This document shows positions 41,953 through 49,483 of a DNA stretch of 64,000 nucleotides, piece after piece. The notes beneath the pieces were generated by a model. It was not told where the DNA came from. It made no database searches and saw nothing but the letters and a program-made list of their open reading frames with translations. The translations under genes were made by a program, and so were the position numbers. Each line of letters opens with the position of its first letter. Position 1 is the stretch's first letter. This DNA comes from Azospirillum sp. TSO35-2. Its GTDB lineage: Bacteria > Pseudomonadota > Alphaproteobacteria > Azospirillales > Azospirillaceae. The stretch spans positions 552,226 through 616,225 of the forward strand of contig NZ_LGRA01000021.1 of the NCBI RefSeq assembly GCF_003116095.1, given 5' to 3'.

Positions 41953-42762
41953 TCAGCCGCCGGGGAGGGCGCTCAGCAGCGCCCCGAACGGCGCGGTCGG
42001 CCCGACCAGGCCATGGCGGCCGATCTGGATCTCGAAGAAGACGCCGCCATCCGCGAGCTGGCCGGAACTGGGCAGCGTGCGCGGCGCCTCCTCCGGCGCC
42101 GGCAGGCTGGGGAAGGCGACACCGGTCGGGTCGATCCGCTGCAACGCCTCGGGAAAGCCGGCCTCGGTGAAGCGATGGGACGGGTAGGGGTAGGCGGTGA
42201 AGAACCACTGCCCGGCCCGGCAGCCGTTGATCAGCCAATAGAAACCGTTCGACGGCAGCCGCAACCCCTGCGGCGGCGGGTCGAAGGCGCCGTCGTCGCG
42301 CAGCCGGCCGACGAAGCTGTCGAACTGCGCGGGGGTCAGCCGGGTCGTCGCCTCGCGCCCGCGCGCGGCCGACAGCGGGTCGAGCGGCGTGATGCGGGCG
42401 AGGTCGGTCGCCTCGATCACATGCGCCTCGACCGCCGCCCCGCCCTTGGCCGGGTCGCTGACGATGTCGTAGGTGCGGACATGGCGGTTGTAGTCGGCGT
42501 TGAAGATCAGGCGGTAGCGGTCGGCGCCGTCCTTGCCGCAGTCGGCCCGCAGGTCGTCGCCGTTGATGTAGCTGAACCAGGTCAGCTTGCGCGCGATCGG
42601 GTTGTCGGTCGGCCCGACCGATGCGCAGCCGGCGAGCGCCGCCAGCGCGGCGCCCAGAACGCCGGCCCGGACCAGCGTCCGGCGCAACGCCGCGCGCGTG
42701 TCGGCGAGAACCGATTCAACCGGGAACGGGAATATGAAGACTGTGCGCTGACCACGGCTCAT
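41953..42762 (-). CDS. Lipoprotein of unknown function
   Basis: 269 aa. A long N-region precedes a hydrophobic segment and lipobox ending in LAALAGC, so Cys46 is the probable lipidation site. The mature protein has no recognised domain; visible features are TWFSYINGDDLRADCGKDGA, DRYRLIFNADYNRHVRTYDI and the Cys-containing NGCRAGQWFFTAYPYPSHRF. Probably an outer- or inner-membrane lipoprotein facing the periplasm. ATG at 42760-42762; later starts before the lipobox are possible. Converges with the Anbu gene. Confidence 0.8.
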   Translation of the reverse strand: MSRGQRTVFIFPFPVESVLADTRAALRRTLVRAGVLGAALAALAGCASVGPTDNPIARKLTWFSYINGDDLRADCGKDGADRYRLIFNADYNRHVRTYDIVSDPAKGGAAVEAHVIEATDLARITPLDPLSAARGREATTRLTPAQFDSFVGRLRDDGAFDPPPQGLRLPSNGFYWLINGCRAGQWFFTAYPYPSHRFTEAGFPEALQRIDPTGVAFPSLPAPEEAPRTLPSSGQLADGGVFFEIQIGRHGLVGPTAPFGALLSALPGG

Positions 42763-42933
42763 TGTCGCTTGCCTCGCGTGAGCGGCCCCTGGTAGGTGGA
42801 GGTCGATGGCAGCGACGGCAAGGTCCGATCACCCGACCTTGGCCCGTCTCGGCCCATCGAATCCTGGCCCGGTTTTCGTCTTACCCCTTCTGCCCTGACC
42901 TTCATTGTGATCGCAGACACAGTGAAAAGCCAA

Positions 42934-42986
42934 AGCAGGAAATTAACGAATTCCTGCTAGACACTGATTTCGCACGAATTTACCAT
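42934..42986 (+). promoter_or_regulatory. Inverted repeat and sigma-70-like promoter of the D,D-carboxypeptidase gene
   Basis: AGCAGGAA (42934-42941) and TTCCTGCT (42951-42958) form a perfect 8-bp inverted repeat. It directly abuts TAGACA (42958-42963), 17 bp, TACCAT (42981-42986), a plausible promoter 40 bp before the gene at 43026. The repeat is placed like an upstream operator. Confidence 0.5.
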
Positions 42987-43025
42987 TGAACCAAGCACCA
43001 AGATCTAGCGGTTGGCGGGGCCATC

Positions 43026-44378
43026 ATGAGTGTAGCGCACGATGCCGTTCGTAACGGATTGTTCCCATTCGCCTTTCGTAAGGCGGGAACGGCCGGCGGG
43101 CGGAACGTGACGGGTGTCGCGCGCACCCTGTTCGCCGCCGCCGCCCTGCTGGGCGCCCTGGCGTTGGGCTCCGGCCTGTCCGCGGCGCAGGCGCTGGCCG
43201 CCAAGGCGACGGCCATCATCGTCGACGCCCGCACCGGCCAGGTGCTGATCGACCAGGACGCCGATGCGATCACCCACCCGGCGTCGCTGACCAAGATGAT
43301 GACGCTGTACCTGACCTTCGACGCGCTGGACGACGGCCGCCTGACGCTGGACCAGGCGTTGCCGGTGTCGTCCTGGGCGGAAAGCATGTCGCCGACCAAG
43401 CTGGGCCTGCGCGCCGGTTCGTCGCTGAAGGTGGAGACGGCGATCCTCGGCCTCGTCACCAAGTCGGCCAACGACGCCGCGGTGGTCCTCGCCGAGGCGC
43501 TGGGCGGCACCGAGTCGCGCTTCGCCGAGATGATGACCCGCAAGGCGCGCGAACTGGGCATGCGCCACACCGTCTACCGCAACGCCTCCGGCCTGCCGAA
43601 CATGGAGCAGGTGACGACGGCGCGCGACTACGCGACGCTGTCGCGGGCGCTGATGCGCGACCACGCCAAGTATTATCCCTATTTCAGCCGTCGCAACTTC
43701 GTCTATGGCGGCCGTACGCTGGCCAATCACAACCACCTGATGTCCCGCTACGAAGGCATGGACGGCATCAAGACCGGCTACACGGTGGCGTCGGGCTTCA
43801 ACCTCGCGGCGTCGGCGGTGCGCGACGGGCGCCGGCTGGTCGGCGTGGTGATGGGCGGCAAGTCGGCGGTGTCGCGTGACAACCGCATGGCGGCGCTGCT
43901 CGACCAGGCCTTCGGCCGGCCCAACCCCAGCCGTGACGACGGCCCGGTGATGGCCAGCCTCGACACGACCCAGTCGGACGCCGACGTCGACGGCGAAGGG
44001 GATGACGACGACGAGGAGCCGGTGGCGAAGGCCAAGCCGGCCACGCGGACGACGGTGCAACTGGCCGCGGTCCCGGCCGCACCCCCGACCGCCAAGGACG
44101 ACAAGCCGGGCCGCGGCGGGGCGAACCAGTGGGGCGTCCAGGTCGGCGCCTATTCCAGCCGCGCCGCCGGCAAAAAGGCGGTGGGGCAGGCGATCAAGCA
44201 GGCCCCGTTCCTGCTGCGCGGTGCCAAGTCCAGCGTGATCGAGGCGAAGACCGGCAAGGAAACCGTCTACCGCGCCCGGCTGATCGGCCTCGACGAAAAG
44301 GCGGCCCGCAAGGCCTGCGCCGAGTTGAACAAGCACGGCCAGCACTGCGTCGCGGTGTCGCCGAACGACCGCGGCTGA
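43026..44378 (+). CDS. D-alanyl-D-alanine carboxypeptidase (PBP5/6 type) with C-terminal SPOR domain
   Basis: 450 aa. Signal peptide about 28-58 (FAAAALLGALALGSGLSAAQ). Serine peptidase S11 motifs: SLTK (active-site Ser), SAN and KTG in MDGIKTGYT. After an acidic, Pro/Ala linker (DADVDGEGDDDDEE), a SPOR peptidoglycan-binding domain ends the protein (NQWGVQVGAYSSRAAGKKAV). It trims pentapeptides in the periplasm, and SPOR should direct it to septal denuded glycan. The SPOR fusion replaces the usual C-terminal amphipathic anchor. Confidence 0.94.
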   Translation: MSVAHDAVRNGLFPFAFRKAGTAGGRNVTGVARTLFAAAALLGALALGSGLSAAQALAAKATAIIVDARTGQVLIDQDADAITHPASLTKMMTLYLTFDALDDGRLTLDQALPVSSWAESMSPTKLGLRAGSSLKVETAILGLVTKSANDAAVVLAEALGGTESRFAEMMTRKARELGMRHTVYRNASGLPNMEQVTTARDYATLSRALMRDHAKYYPYFSRRNFVYGGRTLANHNHLMSRYEGMDGIKTGYTVASGFNLAASAVRDGRRLVGVVMGGKSAVSRDNRMAALLDQAFGRPNPSRDDGPVMASLDTTQSDADVDGEGDDDDEEPVAKAKPATRTTVQLAAVPAAPPTAKDDKPGRGGANQWGVQVGAYSSRAAGKKAVGQAIKQAPFLLRGAKSSVIEAKTGKETVYRARLIGLDEKAARKACAELNKHGQHCVAVSPNDRG

Positions 44379-44409
44379 TCGGTCGCAGGCCGGCCGCCGC
44401 CCCGTCCCC

Positions 44410-45195
44410 TTACCCTCGCGCCTGAGCCGCGCAGCGCTCCAGAAAGGCCAGGGCCGGCGCGATGGCGTCGGTCAGGGCACGGACACGCTGCGGACGGTCG
44501 GCGCTGCCGTGCTCCAGGCACGCCTCCAGCGACCGCGCCTCCCGCCGCAGGGCGAGGCAGCCGTACTGGCCGGACACCCCGGCGATCTTGTGCGCCATCG
44601 CCGCGGCGGTCGCCGTATCCCCCGCCTCCATCGCGGCCTGCAGCGCGGCGTGGTGCTGGCGCAGCGCCGCGCCCGTCTTGTCGAGCAACTCTGCGGCGCG
44701 GGCGGCGGGCAGCAACTCCCGCATCGTGGCGACCGCGGTGTGGTCGAAGGCGCCGCCGTCCTCCATTGCCGCCGGAACGGCCGGTGCAGCCGCGGTCAGG
44801 GCGGTGGCCAGCGCGTCCAGCCGCAGGGGCTTCAGCAGCACGCCGTCGGCGCCGCAGCCGGTGCAGCGGACCATGCCGTCGGTGGTGGCGCTGGCGGTCA
44901 ACATCAGGATGCGCGGCGGCGTTCCACCCGGCGCGCCGGACCGTTGCCGGCGGATGGTGCGGACGGCCTCGTCGCCGTCCAGCCCCGGCAGTCCCAGATC
45001 CATCAGGATAAGGTCGAACGGCGCGCCGGCGTCACCCGTGATGGCTGCGGCGACGGCGGCCGGGCCATCCTCGACCGCGACGACCCGGTGTCCGGCCCGC
45101 TCCAGCAGGACGCGTGCGGCGATGCGGGTGACCGCCTCGTCCTCCGCCAGCAGGATGCGCAAGGGGGGTGATCCGCCCGTCTGGTCCGCCGGCAT
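44410..45195 (-). CDS. Receiver-HPt phosphorelay protein
   Basis: 261 aa. The receiver domain (about 12-130) has LLAEDEAVTR, phospho-Asp in LILMDLGLPGLDGDEA, and Lys in LLKPLRLD. A C-terminal HPt domain (about 150-255) has the His in MAHKIAGVSGQYG. There is no output domain, so it passes phosphate between a kinase and a distant regulator. The kinase at 45871, same strand, is the likely donor with mmcB in between. ATG at 45195 follows GAGGAGAG. Confidence 0.9.
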   Translation of the reverse strand: MPADQTGGSPPLRILLAEDEAVTRIAARVLLERAGHRVVAVEDGPAAVAAAITGDAGAPFDLILMDLGLPGLDGDEAVRTIRRQRSGAPGGTPPRILMLTASATTDGMVRCTGCGADGVLLKPLRLDALATALTAAAPAVPAAMEDGGAFDHTAVATMRELLPAARAAELLDKTGAALRQHHAALQAAMEAGDTATAAAMAHKIAGVSGQYGCLALRREARSLEACLEHGSADRPQRVRALTDAIAPALAFLERCAAQARG

Positions 45196-45259
45196 GCCGG
45201 TCCACTCTCCTCGGTTGAAGGGTGCGGCAGTCTACCCGTTTCCCTCACCCGCGTCATGG

Positions 45260-45763
45260 TCAGACCGTCGGCGGCGCCTGGGTGAACATCGGATCCTCGA
45301 TGCGGTGCAAACGGCCGGCCCCGGTCAGGGCGGCGCGCAGCAGCAGGGTCTTGCGGCGGGCGGGAGCCAGCTTGCGGGCCGGCGCCTCGCGCAGCACCTC
45401 GGCGCCGTAGGCGTCCGCCACCATCAACCCGCAATCCTCCGGGATCAGTTCGGTCGGGAAAGCGTCGTCGACCGCGAAATAGAAGGCGTCGCACCAGTCG
45501 CGGTACTCGTGCCATTTCTGGTCGGAGCGGAAGTCGGGGACGCCGCTCTTCACCTCGACGATGAGGATGGCGCCGGCGTCGTCGATCGCCAGCACGTCGG
45601 CCCGCCGGCCACTCGCCAGACGGAATTCGGTCAGGCTGGCGAAGCCGCGCGTCGCCAGCGCCCGGCGCACGCCGCGGAAGATCGGCACCGCCGCGCCGCC
45701 GGGCGGTGGCAGGTCCCCGCCGCCGGGCGGCGGCAGGTCGTTGCTTGCCGAATCGTCGCTCAT
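45260..45763 (-). CDS. mmcB: MmcB-type putative DNA-repair endonuclease
   Basis: 167 aa from the ATG at 45763. The restriction-endonuclease-like core is GRRADVLAIDDAGAILIVEV followed by KSGVPDFRSDQKWHEY, then CDAFYFAVDDAFPTELIPED and VADAYGAEVLREAPARKLAP. The E-V-K pattern is a PD-(D/E)xK nuclease site. The N-terminus carries a tandem DLPPPGG repeat. MmcB is an SOS-regulated factor for DNA damage tolerance in Caulobacter. A LexA-type box lies 22 bp upstream, so the 45763 start is preferred over 45775. Confidence 0.9.
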   Translation of the reverse strand: MSDDSASNDLPPPGGGDLPPPGGAAVPIFRGVRRALATRGFASLTEFRLASGRRADVLAIDDAGAILIVEVKSGVPDFRSDQKWHEYRDWCDAFYFAVDDAFPTELIPEDCGLMVADAYGAEVLREAPARKLAPARRKTLLLRAALTGAGRLHRIEDPMFTQAPPTV

Positions 45764-45784
45764 CGCGTGGGCCATCGCAGACAG

Positions 45785-45799
45785 GAACGGGTCAGGAAC
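45785..45799. promoter_or_regulatory. LexA box (GAAC-N7-GAAC) of mmcB
   Basis: GAACGGGTCAGGAAC is an exact match to the alphaproteobacterial LexA operator, the direct repeat GTTC-N7-GTTC read on the other strand. It lies 22 bp upstream of the mmcB start. Confidence 0.8.
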
Positions 45800-45870
45800 A
45801 TAGCCGACACAATGCAGCGTCGCCGGCCGTGCGCCAAGGGGCAAATTGCGGACCGGCGGCGCGGACGGGA

Positions 45871-47511
45871 TCAGCGTTGCGAAAAGGGCGACAGCCGCGA
45901 CGGCGGGGGCAGGTCGCGCGGCAGGGTGCGCGACGCCGGGAAGACCAGGATGGCGGAGGTGCCGGTGCCGGGCTCGCTGGTCACCTCCAGCCGCCCGCCA
46001 TGCCGTTCGACCAGCCGCTTGACGATCGGCAGCCCCAGCCCGGTGCCGCTGGAGGGGCGGGCGATTTCGGAATCGAGGCGCTCGAACGGCTCGACGATGC
46101 GGGGCAGATCGGCGGCCGGGATGCCGACGCCGGTGTCGGCGACCATCAGCCCGATCCCGCCGTCGGGCATCAGTTGGGCGGTCACCATCACCTCGCCGCC
46201 GGGTGGGGTGAAGGTCACCGCGTTGGCCAGCAGGTTGGCCAGCATCCGGCCGATCGCTTCGGCGTCGCCCAGCAGCAGGGGCAGGTCGGCCGAAACGTCG
46301 CGGCGCAGCGTCACCCGCCCCGCGGCGGCCTCGCCTTCGAGGCTGGCGACGATCGCCGTGGACAGGACGTCCAGGTCCACGCCCTCGTCCGTCATCGGCG
46401 CCTGCCCGGCGTCGACGCTGGACAGCGCGAGGATGTCGTCGATCAGGGCGAGCAGATGGGTGCCGGCATCGCGGATGTCACCGGCGTAGCTGCGGTAGCG
46501 CGGGCTGCCCAACGGCCCGAACGCCTCCGACAGCAGCAGTTCGGAGAATCCCAGCACGGCGTTCAGCGGTGTCCGCAACTCGTGGCTGATCTGGGCCAGG
46601 AACCCGCTCTTGGCGCGGTTGGCGTTCTCGGCTTCGCGGCGGGCGGCGCGAGCCTCGGCCTCGCGGGCACGCAGCCGCTCCTCCGTGCGCTTCATCATGG
46701 TGATGTCGGTGTAGACGACCAGCACGCCGCCGTTGACCGCGTGCTCGTTCACCAGCAGCCAGCGGCCGTCGTGGATCGGCACGACCATCGGCGCCGCCCG
46801 CCGCCGGTGGCGGTCCAGCCGGTCGGCGATCCAGCGCTCGCGCTCGGCCGGCGTGGTCAGGTCGGGATCGGTCTGGGCGTAGCGGCGGACCAGCGCCTCG
46901 AACGGCACGCCGGGCACCAGCAGGTCGGCCAGATTGGGCAGGACGTGCTTCAGCCGGCCGTTGGCGTGGATCAACCGGCCGTCCGCGCCGAACAGGGCGA
47001 CGCCCTCCGCGCTGTGCTCCAGCGCCCCGGCCAGCGTTTCGGCGAGCGACGCCGGCAACGGCGCCGTGACGGGACCAAGGTCGGCCAGCGTCGCGCACAG
47101 CCCGCCGGGGATGGGCGTCGCCGCGACGCGCCAGCGCACGGGCAGGCCGTCGCCGCTGCCGGGCGGCGCCGCGCGGACGGCGGCGACCGTCTGGTCGACC
47201 GGTTGGTGGAAGGCCATGGCGAACAGCGCGAACAGACCGGGGCAGGCCGCGTCGGTCGCGTCACCGCGCAGCCGCCGGCCGACCAGCGGGCCGACCCCCA
47301 ACAACCTCTCCGCCGCCGTGTTGGCCGACCGCCAGACCAGATCGACCAGCGCGCCCTCGGTGTCGTGGAGTGCGGCGAGGAGGCCGGCCGCGTCGGGCAG
47401 CAGCGCCAGGGTTGCCGCCGCCGGGTCGTCGGCCGCGTGCCCGCCGCCGGTCCGGCCGTCGCCGGTACAAGTCTGCGCGTCGCACATCATGGTCCCATCA
47501 TTGCGGCCCAT
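45871..47511 (-). CDS. Soluble PAS-containing sensor histidine kinase
   Basis: 546 aa, no clear membrane segment. Two PAS-like regions (about 35-150 and 165-275; ALEHSAEGVALFGADGRLIH) lead through a coiled coil to HisKA with His310 (AQISHELRTPLNAVLGF) and HATPase (LANLLANAVTFT, DTGVGIP, SSGTGLGLPIVKRLVERHGG). The C-terminal tail is Pro/Arg-rich. No receiver is attached. It is on the same strand as mmcB and the REC-HPt, which may accept its phosphate. The first ATG (47511) is used; MMCDAQ eight codons later is an alternative. Confidence 0.9.
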   Translation of the reverse strand: MGRNDGTMMCDAQTCTGDGRTGGGHAADDPAAATLALLPDAAGLLAALHDTEGALVDLVWRSANTAAERLLGVGPLVGRRLRGDATDAACPGLFALFAMAFHQPVDQTVAAVRAAPPGSGDGLPVRWRVAATPIPGGLCATLADLGPVTAPLPASLAETLAGALEHSAEGVALFGADGRLIHANGRLKHVLPNLADLLVPGVPFEALVRRYAQTDPDLTTPAERERWIADRLDRHRRRAAPMVVPIHDGRWLLVNEHAVNGGVLVVYTDITMMKRTEERLRAREAEARAARREAENANRAKSGFLAQISHELRTPLNAVLGFSELLLSEAFGPLGSPRYRSYAGDIRDAGTHLLALIDDILALSSVDAGQAPMTDEGVDLDVLSTAIVASLEGEAAAGRVTLRRDVSADLPLLLGDAEAIGRMLANLLANAVTFTPPGGEVMVTAQLMPDGGIGLMVADTGVGIPAADLPRIVEPFERLDSEIARPSSGTGLGLPIVKRLVERHGGRLEVTSEPGTGTSAILVFPASRTLPRDLPPPSRLSPFSQR

Positions 47512-47741
47512 TCCTAAGAAACATTGAAGAGGCGGCCGCTTCCCTTGGCGAATATTTGACGAAATGTGACAGCCATTCGCCCGCTGCTGCGCAACCCGAC
47601 GATTTTATCGAAAATACGATGAAATATTTGATTGAGCACCGGCCGTGTTTCTCGCGTCGCCTCTGCCGATTGGCAGGCTTTGCAACGGACCACAGCTTCC
47701 ATAGTCTGTTGGACGGGGGTGATGACGGCTGGAAAGCAGGT

Positions 47742-49184
47742 GTGAGCGTGAACGGCACCCATGACGACGCCGGCGACACAGCGCCGCCCCTTCTCGTGTT
47801 CGACGGCGACGGCCGGCTGCGCGACTGGACCGCGGCGGCGGAGCGGATGCCGGGGCTGTCGGGCCGGCTGGCGGTTGGTGCCGCGCTGCGCGACCTCGAC
47901 CCCGTCGCCGGGCCGGGGCGAACGGTCCATCCGCTCGCCGCCGGCGGTGTGTTGTGGCGGTTCGCGCCGCCATCGCCGGCCACGGCGCATCCCTCCGCAC
48001 CGCCGGACCCCGGGTCGTCGTCGGTGCGTGATCCGGCGGGCCGGCTGTTCGCGGCGGCCAGCCACGACCTGCGCCAGCCGCTCGCCGCCCTGTCCCTGCT
48101 GATCGGCACGCTGGAAGGCCAGACCGGAGAGGGGCGTTCCGCGTCCGACCGGCCCGGTCCGAACCGTTCCACCCTCGACCCCTCCGGGCGCGACCTGCTG
48201 CGGTCGATGGCCCAGGCGGTGGACTCCATGCGCAGCATGGTTGACGGTCATTTCGATCTGGTGCGGCTGGAGAGCGGCCTGACCGATCCCGACATCCGCA
48301 CCCACGCCGTCAACGGCGTGCTGATGCGCCTGGCGCTGGAGGTGGCGCCGCGGCTTGCCGACCGCGGGCTGCGCTTCACCGTCATGCCCTGTTCGGCGAT
48401 GGTCCGCACCGATTCGGCGCTGCTGGAGCGGTTGCTGCATGGGCTGGTCGCCAACGCCCTGCGCGGGACGGTGCGCGGCCGCGTCCTGGTCGGCTGCCGG
48501 TTGCGTGGCGACCGGCTGCGCATCGAGGTGTGGGACAGCGGCCGGGGGCTGTCCGCCGACCGCCTGGAGGCGCTGCGCGACGAGCTGGCCCGCCCGGCCG
48601 GGGAGGGCATCGGCCGGCTGGGGCTGGACCTGACCCTGGTCCGCGGGCTGGCGCGGCGGCTCGGCCTGGGGCTGGAGGTCTGCTCGACCGAAGGGCGGGG
48701 GACCGTCTTCGCGGTGATCGTTCCCCGCTCCGCCGAAGGCGCCGACGCGGACGGGGAGCGGAAGGCCCCCGCGGCGCCGGCCGGAACGCCCATGACCGAC
48801 ATCAGCCGGGCTCACATCCTGGTGGTCGAGGATGATCCGATGGTGCTGGCCGCTCTGCAGGCGCTGCTGGAGCAGTGGGGCTGCACGGTGACGGGCGCCG
48901 ACTCCTACGACGCCGCCGTCCAGAGGGTCGGGCCGGCACCCCAGCCCTTCGACCTGATCATCTCCGATCTGCGGTTGAAGGGAGCGGCCAATGGCATCGT
49001 CGCCATCCGGCAACTCGCCATGCTGTTCGACCGGCCGGTGCCCGGCATGATCCTGACCGGCGACACCGACCCCAAGCGGCTGCGCGAGGCGCGCCTGTCG
49101 GGTTACCCGCTGCTGCACAAGCCGGTGGCGCCGCTGGCGTTGCGCGCCGCCGTCGTCCGCCTGCTGGGGCGCGATCCCCGGTGA
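47742..49184 (+). CDS. Hybrid histidine kinase of the SHDLRQP family with degenerate ATPase boxes and receiver
   Basis: 480 aa from a GTG at 47742 with GGAAAGCAGG upstream (an earlier ATG near 47619 is possible). A short PAS-like N-terminus (LLVFDGDGRLRDWTAAAERM) precedes His108 in AASHDLRQPLAALSLLIGTL. The HATPase region is shortened: N box VANALRGT and DSGRGLS remain, but the usual GxGLGL box is replaced by IGRLGLDLTLVRGLAR. The receiver (about 355-475) has VEDDPM and Asp409 (IISDLRLKGAANG). Same family as 12511. It is unclear whether autophosphorylation is retained. Confidence 0.87.
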   Translation: MSVNGTHDDAGDTAPPLLVFDGDGRLRDWTAAAERMPGLSGRLAVGAALRDLDPVAGPGRTVHPLAAGGVLWRFAPPSPATAHPSAPPDPGSSSVRDPAGRLFAAASHDLRQPLAALSLLIGTLEGQTGEGRSASDRPGPNRSTLDPSGRDLLRSMAQAVDSMRSMVDGHFDLVRLESGLTDPDIRTHAVNGVLMRLALEVAPRLADRGLRFTVMPCSAMVRTDSALLERLLHGLVANALRGTVRGRVLVGCRLRGDRLRIEVWDSGRGLSADRLEALRDELARPAGEGIGRLGLDLTLVRGLARRLGLGLEVCSTEGRGTVFAVIVPRSAEGADADGERKAPAAPAGTPMTDISRAHILVVEDDPMVLAALQALLEQWGCTVTGADSYDAAVQRVGPAPQPFDLIISDLRLKGAANGIVAIRQLAMLFDRPVPGMILTGDTDPKRLREARLSGYPLLHKPVAPLALRAAVVRLLGRDPR

Positions 49185-49483
49185 TGATAACGACGCTGAA
49201 CGATTAAGGACTGAATGGATTGATGCGGGGTGGCGAAGACTTGCTGAAGCATATTGATGCTGCGCTGCGATGACATTGCTGAAACAGAAGCAGGCAGGAT
49301 CCGGCAAAATGCGACAATAACTTCCAATGACTTGCGAGACCCCGCCAGGGAGTCTTCACCCAATCGGGTAATATCCCTCATCCTTTCGTTCGGTGCGGCG
49401 CTTTCACATACCATTCTATGCGCTCTCTTCGGTATGATCCCGGCGTCACATCCCAGCCGGATGTCGAGGTGGAGGACGATCGG
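49185..49483. other. Spacer between the two tandem kinase genes
   Basis: 299 bp, visibly less GC-rich than its surroundings. I see no supported ORF. GGTGGAGGACGATCGG at the end provides the ribosome-binding site for 49484. The length suggests a separate promoter for the CHASE kinase. Confidence 0.5.

Noticed and set aside
45640..45763. DLPPPGG tandem repeat in MmcB as a functional motif
   Set aside because: It is two copies only, in the variable N-terminus, and is best explained by local GC-rich slippage.
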